This document shows, piece after piece, positions 5,736 through 16,400 of a DNA stretch of 18,522 nucleotides. Position 1 is the first letter of the stretch; each line of letters starts with the position of its first letter. The notes beneath the pieces were generated by a model. It was given only the letters and a program-made list of their open reading frames with translations. It searched no databases and was not told where the DNA came from. The DNA lies in the NCBI GenBank assembly GCA_900548615.1, contig URKW01000036.1, positions 1 to 18,522 of the forward strand, written 5' to 3'. Origin of the DNA: an uncultured Eubacteriales bacterium. Lineage in GTDB: Bacteria; Bacillota; Clostridia; Oscillospirales; Oscillospiraceae. Both the position numbers and the translations under genes were made by a program.

Positions 5736-8700
5736 TTACGCGTCCTGACGGCGCTTTCTGGCCAGCAGAGCCAGCGCGGCGGCGGACACCACCACGCCGC
5801 CCAGCCACAGGGTCAGGTGGCTGTTGTCGGCGGTGTTACCGGACTTGACGTTCTTGCCGTCGGTCTTGCTGTCGGTCTTGCCGTCGGCGGAATCGCTGGT
5901 GGAGCCGTCGTTGGCGTTCTGCTTATCCCGCAGCTGCTGATAGCGCTTTTCGGCGGCCAGCAGGGTGTTGTAGTTGGTGACCTGCGCCTTCAGCTCGTCG
6001 TCCAGCGCGTCGTAAGCGGCGCGGGCGGCGGTGATCTTGGCCTTGCTGTCCTTGTCCAGCTTCACCTTGCCGATGGCGTCGATCTTGGCGATCACATCGT
6101 CCACGGCGGCCTTGTCGGCGGCTTCCTTCTTCAGCTGGGCCAGCTTGGCCTCGGCGTCGGTCAGGATATCCAGCTTGCTGACCAGCGCCTTCTGGGCGTC
6201 GGTCAGGGCGTCGTAAGCCTTGCGGGCAGCGTTGATGGCGGCCTGGCAGTCGTCGGTCAGGGTCACGTCGCCGATGGCGTCGATCAGGTCGTCAACCGCC
6301 TTGGCGGCGGCCTTGTCGGCGATCTCCTGTGCGCGAACGGCCAGATCGGCCAGCATCTGGGGATTGAAGGGGTTCTTGTTGGCTTCAATGGCGGTCTTCA
6401 TCTCGTCAGCAGTCTTGGCGGTACCCAGACCGGTGACGCCGTACTTGGAGCTTTCCTTGCTGACGGTGCCGTCCAGATAGAAGCAGTTGTCCACATAGTG
6501 CTCCGCCGTCTTGTCCGGGGACAGACCGCCCAGATAGGAGGCAGCGCCGCTGGTGCCGGTAACATCACCGATGCTGTAGCAGTTGGTCAGGGTCGCGCCA
6601 TTCGTGTTGCTGAAGCCGGAGCCGCAGATACCACCCAGATAGCACTCGTTTTTGGAAGTGGTGGTGATATTGCCGCTGGCGTAGCAGTTGGTGATGATCG
6701 AGCCACCCGCGGTATAGCCCGCGATGCCGCCTGCGTGCTTATTGCTGGTGACGTTCACGGCGCTCCAGCACTGGGTAATGGATGCCTTGTCGTACATATA
6801 GCCCACGATGCCGCCCGCCTGCGCAATTCTAGTATTGTTGGTGCAGGTCACGCTGCCGGTGATGCCCAGCCCCGTGACGGAGGCGCCGCCCTGCAGATAA
6901 CTGATCAGGCCCAGAGTATTGCTGGTGCTGTTGATGTACAGGTTGCGGATAACGTGACCCTGTCCATCGAAGGTACCGTAGAACTTCTTCAGCGGTGTCC
7001 AATCATAGCCCGCCAGCTCGATATCGGCGGTGAGCTTGGCGCTGCTTTTACCGTCCGTGGCGGCGAACCATGCCAGCTCCGCAGCGGTGCCGATCAGATA
7101 CACGCCGTTGCCGTCCTTCTTGGGCTCGGTCTTGGTCTTGCCGTCCCAAGCGTTTTCACCGACCTTGGGCAGAACGGCGGTCTTGACAGTCAGGACGCCG
7201 TCCTTCACATTGGCGGCGTCAGCGCTGCCCAGAGAGAAGCTGCCACGGGTGACAACATAGCCATCCTTCACCAGCGTGTAGGTATAGGGGCCATAGCCCA
7301 GCGTATAAGTGCCGTCCTCGTTGGCGGTAATCGGGGTCTTGCCATCGCGGCCCAGCAGGGTGACGGTCACGCCGTCCACGGCCTTGCCGTTTTCATCGGT
7401 GATGTTCAGCTTGGTCTTATAGGTGACCTTCTGATACACCGTAACCACCGCGTCAGCATAGTGGTTCATGTAATAGTTGACGGTCACAGCATTGAAGTTG
7501 GTGCCCACGCCGGTATCGGTCATGCTATACAGGAAAGCGAAGGGGTTGGCAGCAGCATACATGCTGCCGTAGGTGTAGCCGTTGGTAAGGGTGTACTGCG
7601 CGGTGGCCGCGCCATCGGCGAGGGTCACATCCTCTGGGATGGTGACGGTGACGGTGGCGTTGTCCATCTTCTGGTACTGGCCCAGCGTACCCTCGTACTT
7701 GGTCTCACCGGCGAAATAGGTGGGCTTGAAGATAGTGGGATTGAAGATGCCGGAGATCTTGTTGACGGCGCGGTACATGCCGTCAAAGCTCAGCTTTACC
7801 TGATCGCCGGGCATGATATTCTCGCCGGGGTTGGAGACATTCTCAGCGGTGATGGTGACCTTGGCCACGCGCACCAGACGGTAGCTGACGCCGGTGGAGT
7901 CGGTCATCTTGAGGATAACGGTGCCGCCCTTGCCGTTGCCGATGGTGTTGAAGCCAGCCAGAGGAACGGCGTAATTGCCGTCAGCGTCGGCGGAAACGGA
8001 CTGGAAGCCGGAAACGGTGGTCTTCATGCTGTTGTCGGTGGCAGCCAGCGCGTATTCCACCTTCACGCTGCCGGTGGCGTTGACAGTGAAGTCCAACGCA
8101 GGGTTCGTCTCACTGGTTTCATAGAACCATGTGTCGTAGTTATAGTCCCAATCCTCGGAGCGGGTAGTGGTGACGCCGGAAGCCATGTTGTACTTCACCT
8201 TCGCGTCGGCGGTGCCGTGGGTCACGCCGGTACCGCCCACCACGATGACGCCCACACGCTCAGGGCTAGTGGCGGGGAACAGGCCGCCGTGGCTGCCGTG
8301 ATTGCTGGGGTTCACGTCCACGCTGTCATAGTAGACGGCGATGATGGAATCCTGCGTACCGGGGGTAACGTCCGCCCAGTTGGCGGTGGCGTTACCGCCG
8401 TTAACGGGGCTGATCGCAGCATCGCCGATCAGGGTGTTCCAGTGGAAGTCAGGCTCCACCATGATGTTGCCCGCGTCGGAGTTGATGAGCTGCCAGTGAC
8501 GGTAGGCGCGGATACGGGTAGTGCCGGTAATGGCTTCGTAGCCGCTGGGGTCCAGATTGACCTGTAGGTCGGCCTCGTCACGGTTGATGGTCTGAGTACC
8601 CAGATTGCTGAAATCGTGAGAAACGCGATCCGTGGCGGCGCTCTCGGCAAAGGAGACGGTCAGCTTGCCGCTCTCGCTCTGGCTGGCCAGCCAGCCCGCC

Positions 8701-10160
8701 TGGGTCACATGGGTATCGTCGCTGAGACGCCAGGTGTAGTTGCCATTGCTCTTGGAGATGAAATACTGGGCGGTCTTGGTCTTGCCGTCCTCGCTGGTCG
8801 TCCACTCTGTCTCAGGCTCCACCTCAGTGGTGTTGAAGTTGTTCCACTGGAAGTACAGGCCGAAGGTGGCGTCAGTGGGAACGGTGACGGTCAGCTCTAT
8901 GCGGGTGTTGATGGTCAGCACTTTTGCAGTAGCCGCTCTGTAGCTGGCAGTGAAGGTCTGGTTGATGTTCTGGGTGAAAATGTAGCCTTCGATATCGGGA
9001 TAGGCGTAAGTGTTGTACAGGCAGGCGTTGCCGGCCGCGTACAGCACAGTGGGATAGTAAGTATAATTGTCCTTGACATAGGCATCGCCCATGGTGGTAT
9101 CGCAGCCCATGATGGGGCAGTTCACGCGGATGTGATACTCATCCGCAGTGAAATAGGTATTGTCCGTCTTTCTGCTGCTGGTATAGAAGGAGACGCACTG
9201 GAGGTAGATGCTGTTGCCGCCGCCTGCGCCGCCGTCCACGTTCTTGTCGGTGGGCAGGTTCAGCGTCATGCCGCCCAGCGCCTTGCCGTCAGCGGTAAAG
9301 GCACGGTAGGCATAGCGGCCCGCCGCCAGCTTGGCGTAGAGCATCTGGTAGTTGTTGACCAGCTTGCCCTTGGCGGGATCATACTGTTCCTCGCCCTCGG
9401 CAGGGGTGTTGGTGAAGTTGCTGTACAGGAACACGTCCTTGAGCTCGTCGCCCAGCACCTCGTTGCCGTCGGCGTCCTTGGTGACGTTATACAGCTTGAT
9501 GACGGGATAGCCGCCGGTGTAGTCCTTGCCCACGAAGAAGCTGAACTCCATGGTGGGGTTATCCTCCACGGTCAGGGTCAGCGTCCAGGTATCGGAGAAG
9601 TTCTCGCCGTCGAAGGAGGCATAGAAGCGGTAGATATACGTGCCCGCCACAGTCTCGGTGAGCTGGATCAGGGTGCCGCCGAAGAGAGCCTTCTCGAACT
9701 TCTGCTTGGCGCCCCAGCTCTGGCCGTTGTCGGCGGAGCGCTCATAATAGTAGTTCTCGTAGGTGAGGCCCTCGCCGTCAAAGATCTTGCCCGCCTGCAG
9801 GTCGCTGAGCAGATAGGCGGTGCCGGTCTGGACGGTGGCGCTGGCGGTGGGGGAAACGCCGTCCTTCAGCTTGGGAACGGCCACAGCGGGGGTCGTGACC
9901 TCGCCCTCGGCGGGCACAGGCTCGGCGTTCGCGTCGCCGTTGGCGGGAGCAGGCGTCTCGCCGCCGCTCTTATCCGCGTTGGCGGGGGTGGTCTGGCCCT
10001 CGTCGGGGGTGACGGGGGCGGTGGGTTGGTCATTGCCGTCGGTTGTGACGACGGCGGGGGTAACTTCCTCCGCGAACGCCGCCACGGACAGGTTGCCCAT
10101 CAGGGACAGCACCATGGTCAGCGCCAGCAGCAGAGAAAGCAGCCGTTTGCTTGTTTTCAT
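5736..10160 (-). CDS. Large surface protein (1474 aa) with GLUG repeats and C-terminal membrane anchor, under a cobalamin riboswitch
   Basis: The chain starts with a clear signal peptide (cleavage expected after AFA near residue 30), then a Pro/Thr/Glu-rich linker to about residue 100. A long beta-rich region of unknown family follows. Around residues 913-980 is a carboxypeptidase-regulatory/PEGA-like module (ITDENGKAVDGVTVTLLG). At about 1115-1210 there are GLUG-type repeats (GGIVGYMYD, GGIAGYTAG, GGICGSGF, LGGLSP) separated by ITQCWS, ITNCYA and LTNCYS strands. Two tandem helical repeats of about 60 residues sit at roughly 1288-1345 and 1350-1410. The last 26 residues are a hydrophobic segment plus KRR, an anchor of sortase-substrate shape, but the expected TGDNS-like motif reads GNTADNSH. 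It is secreted and cell-bound. The ATG at 10160 has AAAGGAA at 10177-10171. The leader carries a cobalamin riboswitch, so expression should fall when B12 is plentiful. Function not recognised; corrinoid uptake is inferred from regulation and neighbours. Confidence 0.88.
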   Translation of the reverse strand: MKTSKRLLSLLLALTMVLSLMGNLSVAAFAEEVTPAVVTTDGNDQPTAPVTPDEGQTTPANADKSGGETPAPANGDANAEPVPAEGEVTTPAVAVPKLKDGVSPTASATVQTGTAYLLSDLQAGKIFDGEGLTYENYYYERSADNGQSWGAKQKFEKALFGGTLIQLTETVAGTYIYRFYASFDGENFSDTWTLTLTVEDNPTMEFSFFVGKDYTGGYPVIKLYNVTKDADGNEVLGDELKDVFLYSNFTNTPAEGEEQYDPAKGKLVNNYQMLYAKLAAGRYAYRAFTADGKALGGMTLNLPTDKNVDGGAGGGNSIYLQCVSFYTSSRKTDNTYFTADEYHIRVNCPIMGCDTTMGDAYVKDNYTYYPTVLYAAGNACLYNTYAYPDIEGYIFTQNINQTFTASYRAATAKVLTINTRIELTVTVPTDATFGLYFQWNNFNTTEVEPETEWTTSEDGKTKTAQYFISKSNGNYTWRLSDDTHVTQAGWLASQSESGKLTVSFAESAATDRVSHDFSNLGTQTINRDEADLQVNLDPSGYEAITGTTRIRAYRHWQLINSDAGNIMVEPDFHWNTLIGDAAISPVNGGNATANWADVTPGTQDSIIAVYYDSVDVNPSNHGSHGGLFPATSPERVGVIVVGGTGVTHGTADAKVKYNMASGVTTTRSEDWDYNYDTWFYETSETNPALDFTVNATGSVKVEYALAATDNSMKTTVSGFQSVSADADGNYAVPLAGFNTIGNGKGGTVILKMTDSTGVSYRLVRVAKVTITAENVSNPGENIMPGDQVKLSFDGMYRAVNKISGIFNPTIFKPTYFAGETKYEGTLGQYQKMDNATVTVTIPEDVTLADGAATAQYTLTNGYTYGSMYAAANPFAFLYSMTDTGVGTNFNAVTVNYYMNHYADAVVTVYQKVTYKTKLNITDENGKAVDGVTVTLLGRDGKTPITANEDGTYTLGYGPYTYTLVKDGYVVTRGSFSLGSADAANVKDGVLTVKTAVLPKVGENAWDGKTKTEPKKDGNGVYLIGTAAELAWFAATDGKSSAKLTADIELAGYDWTPLKKFYGTFDGQGHVIRNLYINSTSNTLGLISYLQGGASVTGLGITGSVTCTNNTRIAQAGGIVGYMYDKASITQCWSAVNVTSNKHAGGIAGYTAGGSIITNCYASGNITTTSKNECYLGGICGSGFSNTNGATLTNCYSIGDVTGTSGAASYLGGLSPDKTAEHYVDNCFYLDGTVSKESSKYGVTGLGTAKTADEMKTAIEANKNPFNPQMLADLAVRAQEIADKAAAKAVDDLIDAIGDVTLTDDCQAAINAARKAYDALTDAQKALVSKLDILTDAEAKLAQLKKEAADKAAVDDVIAKIDAIGKVKLDKDSKAKITAARAAYDALDDELKAQVTNYNTLLAAEKRYQQLRDKQNANDGSTSDSADGKTDSKTDGKNVKSGNTADNSHLTLWLGGVVVSAAALALLARKRRQDA

Positions 10161-10225
10161 GTGTTTTTGGTTCCTTTCTATGATTTTTCTCTATATAAAG
10201 CCTTTCGGCAGAAAGCACTCCGAGG

Positions 10226-10401
10226 AAAGCTCCCGCCGAAATCGTCATCGCCGACTTGGCAGCGTCCCGGTGCAGGCAGGAGCTTTTCCGGACGGCCCTG
10301 GGCGTATCTGACTGATCCCAAATTGGGCTTCACAGTGACCTGTTCGCGGGGATTTGCACCCCATTCCGCCTCCGGCGCAGTGCGCCGGGCGGGCCGTCCG
10401 G
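10226..10401 (-). promoter_or_regulatory. Cobalamin (AdoCbl-type) riboswitch
   Basis: Read on the minus strand, 10401-10288 has the layout of a cobalamin riboswitch. An 11-bp perfect closing stem pairs 10401-10391 with 10298-10288. A hairpin lies at 10388-10382/10378-10372. The conserved GGTGCAAATCC lies at 10360-10350, with a four-pair stem (10362-10359/10351-10348) around the loop TGCAAAT. ACTGT is at 10336-10332, a small hairpin (CCCAATTTGGG) at 10327-10317, and a B12-box-like AGTCAGATACGCCC at 10313-10300. Downstream, a 12-bp stem with one G-U pair (10286-10275/10237-10226) has a 37-base loop containing TGCA, which could kiss the TGCA in the first loop; that pairing is inferred. No T-tract follows, so control may be translational. 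It lies about 66 bases ahead of the start of the 1474-residue surface protein. Confidence 0.88.
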
Positions 10402-10421
10402 TATGCAGTTTTGGATGGCTG

Positions 10422-13400
10422 TCAGCTCACGCGGAGGCGAGCGGTGGCCGGTGCGAGGCGGGCGGCGTCGCTGCCCGCCTTGGGATCGACAGCCAGCAGG
10501 TAGTAGGTACCGGGTTTCTCGTTGACGACGTACTGGAAAGCATCGCCGCTCCCGGCGGGCGCGATCTCAGCCAGCTCCGTCCACTGTTCGTTGTAGAGCT
10601 TGACTGTCATACCCTCGACGGGCTGGAAGCTCTCGCTGCCGCCGTCGGCCACGGATTTGGTTTCGTACTTCAGGGTGTTGAAGGTCAGCGTTTCTCCGGC
10701 CTTGACGGTGTATTCGTCCTTGTCAAAGCAGGTGAACGCGCCGCCGTCGCTCCAGAAGTTCCAGTCGCTGAACAGTGCCACGTCAATGGTATCGCCGTTG
10801 CTCAGCAGAATGTAGTCCGCCGTGGCGCCCCAACCTGGCCCCATCAGGGGATATACGTGGTTGCGGTAGTACATGAGGTTTTCATCGTGGCCCCAGAAGT
10901 TCGGCATGTACATGCTGGTGGCGGAGCCGCTGATGGTCAGCGCCGGGCCGGGCCAGCTGGCCGTCTGCTTCCCCAGAATGTCATATACCTCTCGGTATCT
11001 GTCGCTCTGGCCATCGACCACCTTTTTCGTGCCGGAGGTCACTTCCTCCGGGGTATAGCCCTTGCAGTACACACCCAGCAGGTACAGATACAGGTGCAGA
11101 ACGGTAGGCCGCTCCACCACCACGTCGTCTATATAGCTGCCGCCGCCCCGGCCGTTTTCGGTGTGGTAACGGTAGAACTCCGCAAGCCCCTGATTCTCCA
11201 GATCGAAGTAGGGCACCTCCACCTCCAGATGGGCGATGGGAGTACCGTCGACGCCGTAGATGGGTACGCCGTCGTTGGAAACGGTGACGTAGACGGTCAC
11301 GCTGTCGGCATTCTCCTCGTCATAGTCGTACTGGCCGGGGTCTCCGGCGGCGCTCTTTGTAACGGTAACCGTCAGGTGATAGACTGCCTGCACCGCGCTG
11401 TCGGCGCCGCACACGGCGGTGATGGTCAGGAGATAGTCGCCTGTCTTGCTGTTGGTGAAGGACAGGTAATCGCCCTTATCGTCCGCGGCCAGCTTGGTGT
11501 GCTTGCCCAGTCCCTCGCCGGACAGCGTGTAGGTAACGCTGTCCGGGCAGGTGTCGAACACATCGCTCATGTACAGGGTATACATCCCGCCCTGCTCCAC
11601 CTGCGCCGTTTCGGGCGCGGTGCTTTTTACGGTGATGGCGTGGCAGGGAACGGGCCACTGGCCCTCGGTCAGATAGCCGTACAGCGCCGCTGCGTCCGCG
11701 ATATCCTGCTTGCCGTCGCCGTTGACATCCAGCCGGGCGAGGGTGGCGGGGTCGGTGATGGTGTTCTTATCGCAGCAGTACTCATACAGGTATTGCAGGT
11801 CGTACACGTCCACCGCGCCGTCGCCGTTGATATCGCCCTTCACGGCGGCTCTGGCCGGGGCGGAGGACAGAGAGGCGGTCACGCCCTTCAGGGCGGTACG
11901 GTCAACGGCTCCGGCGCTGGACGCGCTGCCCAGCAGTCTGGCCGTTCCGCCGCCGCTGGCAGCCATCGTCTGAGGGACGGCTGCGGAGGTATCGCTCTCC
12001 GGCCAGCTGCCCTGCGTCAGAAAATCGTACAGCGCCGCCACGTCCGAGATGTTCGTCAGGCCGTCGCCGTTGACGTCCAGCCGGGCGAGGGTGGCCCTGT
12101 CGGTGATGGTGCTGTTGTCGCAGCAGTACTCATACAGGTATTGCAGGTCGTACACATCCACCGCGCCGTCGCCGTTGATATCGCCCCGGTCATAGGTCTT
12201 GCCGGTGACGGAGATGGGAATGTCGGTCTTGGCCGCCCGGATCACAGGCTCGCCGTCCGCGCCGCTCTGGTACATGACGGGCACGTAGGTCAGCTCAAAG
12301 TAGCCGTCGTCCGCTGCGGTGAGGGTATCGCTGTAGGTGAAATATTCCACCTTGACGCCGTTGATGGTGCGGCTGACCGGCAGAACGCGGCTCTCGCCGT
12401 TGGTGTAATAGACGGTCAGCTCCATGCCGGTGGGGTCGAAGGCCTCGCCCTCGTTGTAGCTCATTTTATCCGGCAGCTTCGTCACCTCCACCTTATCGAC
12501 GGTGCTGGTCAGCGCCATCAGATAGGCGGAGTCGTTCTTGAAGAACACCGTGCCCTTGCTGTCGGCAATGGGAGAGCAGATGGCGTACTGCGCCTGATCG
12601 TTGGCGGGGGTGAACAGGGCGTAGGCAGTCTCCACCGTGCGGGTGCTGCCGCCCTCCTGATAGGTCTCGGTGGTGGTTTTGCCGGGAGCCGTTCCCGTAT
12701 CCTCCAGCAGCCGCAATGTGCCGGGGGTGAAGTTGTCAAAGAAGTAGACGCTGGGGTATTCATAGGCGGTGGTCAGCAATCCGGAGGTCTGGGGATAGCC
12801 CTTGGTGGGCACACTGTAGAGCACGCTCATGGAATCCAGATCCACCACGGTGATGTTGTGGCCGGTATACGCGCCGAACTGAGACGTGCCGGACACGCCG
12901 ATATAGGCCCGGCCCTTATACAGCACCGGCGTACAGGTGCTCATGGCCGGTGTTTTCTCGCTGCCGCTGCCGTTGCTGAGGGCGCAGAAGCGCGTATCCG
13001 TGATCTTCCAGCCGTCCGCCGTCTGCGTCACGGCGGCGGAGTAGAGATACCCTCCCTTGGAGGTGAAGTAGAAGCGTCCGTCCCCGTCTCTGGCGATGGA
13101 GCTGCGCACGTCGCCCCGCAGGCCGTCCCAGCGATCCAGTTCTTCACCGGTGGAGGGATCAAGGCACAGCAGCGCACCGGTGGCGCTGGAGGATCGATCC
13201 TGTCCGTCGTCGGCGCCCACCAGCAGATAGTCGTCGCAGACATACGCACCCGCCCAGTAGAAGCCGCCCATACGGGTATACGTCCAGCGGGCCAGCTTTT
13301 TTTCACTGCCGCTGGTGGGATCCTCGTCGGTGGCGGACAGGCAGACGAAATTGGCGTTCTCCTGCTCCTGATTCCAGAATCCGGTATACACATAGCCGTC

Positions 13401-16400
13401 ATGGTAGGTCAGGGGACAGTTGGGCTGGCCGCCCAGCATGTCCTGATAGATCCACAGGGACTCCAGCGTGGCGGCATCAAAGGCCTGCACCGTGCCGCTG
13501 CTGAGGGCCACGAACAGCATGCCGCAGTCGGGGCCGTAGGTGGCGGAGGTGATGGCGAAGCTGGAGGTATCGCACATGGCGCCGGTGGCCACCACCGTAC
13601 CGGTGACGGATTCCACCTTGTACAGCGTCCTGCCGCTGTAGACGATCAGGAACTCCACGCCGCCCTCCTCGATAAGAATGGGGCAGCCCAGCGCGGAGGT
13701 GCTGTAGCCGTCGCCCAGCTTATTGGCCCAGCTGAGCACGGCGGTATCGCTGGAGGTGGGGGTCTTGGCGTTCACCACGCCGTTGGCGTTGTCATTGCCC
13801 CGGAAGGAGGGCCAGCTGGAGGTGACGCCTGCGCCGTGGCTGGAGACGGGAGCCGCGGCCAGCGAAATGACGATCTCCTCCGCCTTGCCGGCGGCGATCT
13901 CCTGCGTGTCGCCCACATAGCCGGAGCAGGTGGCCACGCAGGTGTAGGTCAGGCCCTCCACCAGCGAGAACGTGCCGTCGTCATTGGGCCAGACGCGGGA
14001 ACCGCTGCGCATTTCGTACACGGCGGCCAGCGCGCCGTCAATGGTTTGTTTGGTGTCCTTATCCTGAATAGTGACGGTGGTGTCAATAGGCGCGCCCTTT
14101 TTCAGCGTCAGGGTATAGGCGCGGGCCTGATGCCCCTCCGCGGTGCAGGCGGTCAGGGTAAAGGTCTCCTGCTTTTTCGTCTCGTCCAGCGGCAGGGTGA
14201 CGGTAACGGTCTCCGCCGTTTCCCCGGTCTCCGGATCCACCTTCGGCGCGTAGACCTGGCCGCCGTTTACCTGCACACTGTAGCCCGTGACGAAGGGTGT
14301 CACCGTCAGCACCGCCTCCTGGGCGGAGCCGAGGACGGTGGTCTGATAGTCATACTGCTTCCAGTAGAAGCCGTCGTAGTCGGCGACCTCGCCCTTGATC
14401 ACCGGATAGTACGCCGTCTCCATGCCGTCCACCGACAGCGACATGTCCGCCAGTGTCAGCACTCTGGCGAAATCCACCAGATAGTCCTGCTCAAAGGTGA
14501 CCTTCTTCTCGCTGTCCTCCCGGGAGACGAGGAGGGTGAAGCGGAAGGCTTCCGGCCCCGTCTTTGCCAGACTGGACGCGAATGTGCCGGAGGTTATCCC
14601 GCTGGGCACGTTCGTATCCTTGCCATCGGTACGCGGCACGCGGATCTTGCAGCTCTTGTCCTGAACGGCGACAGCCCAGACGTATACGCTGTTGTTCCGG
14701 TCGTCCATCTGCGAAGCATAGACGTGGGTGCCGGCACGGAACTGTTCCGCGGGCAGATACACGCTGGAGGTGCCGACGGCGCTGGCCGCCAGCTTCAGGC
14801 TGGTCAGGTAGTCGTCCGTCTCCGGCGTGACAGCCGTGATGGTCAGGGACGTGTCGCCCTCCTTGGGAGCGGCGAAAATGCCCTTGGCGTGGTAGTACTC
14901 GTTCTTTGTGGCGATGTAGGTATAGCTGCTGTCGCCGGGGGTCAGGGGATAGGTGCCGTCGGCGTCCACGCCGATCTCCGCACCGGCGGCGTTGAAGATG
15001 CGCACCGTCACGTCATCATCGTGCTTTACCGTCAGGGGGACGGCGGCCCTTCTGGTGACGGTGAGGGTATAGGTGGTGGTTCGTCCGCTCTCCGGCATGG
15101 TGACGGCGATGGTGGCTGTGGTGTCGCTGTCTTCCGCCAGCGGAAGGGTATATGTGCCGTCCCCGTCAAGCTGACCGCCGTTCACCGTAACGGTATAGCT
15201 GCTGTTCCGGGCAGGCCGCAGCACCACCGATTCCGTGGTGACCACGCAGGCGTATTCCGTGGTGGTGCCGGAGAAGTCCAGCTTCTGGTCAACGCCGCCC
15301 GCCATCACGCTGAGACCGTAGAGGGTAGGGGTGCGCTCCAGCGTCAGCTCCCACGCCTGATACATGGTATAGCCGTCCATGTCGGCGCGGGCCTCCAGAC
15401 GCAGGGCGCTGCCCTGTGTACCGGCGGTCAGCACGTCCGCCAGCGCCTGATGGGTGGATTCCCAGCTGCGGCTCTTGTCGACCTTCTTGCCGTTGACGTC
15501 GGTATACATGGCGCAGAGGGTAACCTTGCTGCCGTTCCACTGGTAGGTCTTGCTCTCCAGATCAGCGCCGGGCACACCGTACAGGTACAGCCCGCCGGTG
15601 GGGCCCACTGTGTCGGGCACCAGCGCCACCGTTCCGTCCTGTTCCATGGGGTAGCGGTTTTCCGCCGCGTCGCCGCCGTTGACTGACCGCAGCACCGGCT
15701 GAGCCATCCACGCCACGCCCTGAGGAACGCGCAGGGTCGTCAGCGTCTCGTCCGCCACGGTCACGCTGCCGTCCTCCGCCACCGTCATGACACCGGACGC
15801 GCCGTTCAGGCCGGAGGTCAGGGTGAAGGTATAGCTGCCCGCCGCCAGCGCGGGGGGTTCGTTGGTAAAGGTCTTTTCGTTTCCGTAGGGATCCGCCGCC
15901 GTGAAGGTGTAGTCCGTCAGCAGCTGGCCGGTAAGACCCAGAAACCGCACGTTCAGCGGCTTGGTCTCCGCGTTTTCGTACTGCGTATAGGCCTCCATCC
16001 GCTCCGTCAGCGCCGTGGACAGCGCCGTCAGCTCGTCGGCGGTCTTTTTCACCGTCAGCGCCTTGGCGGCGGCGTCATACTCCTGCCGGGCGAACTTCTG
16101 CATCTGGGGCTTTTCCGCCTCCTGCCACGCCAGCATGGCGCGGCCCAGCGCGCACAGCGCCGAGGCGGTCTCCTCGTTCAGCGTGTCATAGGCGGTCAGG
16201 AACAGGAACGCGCCCACGCTGTCGGCGCGCTGCTCCAGATCAAAGCTGCCCTTGTCGTCGCTGCGGGAATAGTTGGCCGACACGCCGTCGATGGCGGTGA
16301 CGAAGCCGTTGACCGTTTCCAGCCCGTCGAAGGTATGGGGCGTTTCCTCACGGTTCTGCAGCGCCAACAGCGCCTCGCGCACCGTCTGGTTCGGCTGATA

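Noticed and set aside
6030..6480. Possible repeats or CRISPR-like structure in the C-terminal part of the 1474-residue gene
   Set aside because: The similarity is protein-level duplication of a helical module in frame; there are no short identical repeats with unique spacers.
10226..10286. Hairpin 10286-10275/10237-10226 as a rho-independent terminator
   Set aside because: The loop is long and the following bases are CCTCGGAG with no T-run, so I treat it as part of the riboswitch regulatory region.
5379..15686. Two very long open frames on the plus strand (5379-8567 and 8616-15686)
   Set aside because: They lie fully opposite the two surface-protein genes, are Gly/Ala/Val/His-rich without recognisable domains or ribosome binding sites, and arise because GC-rich codon use on the minus strand avoids stops in the opposite frame.
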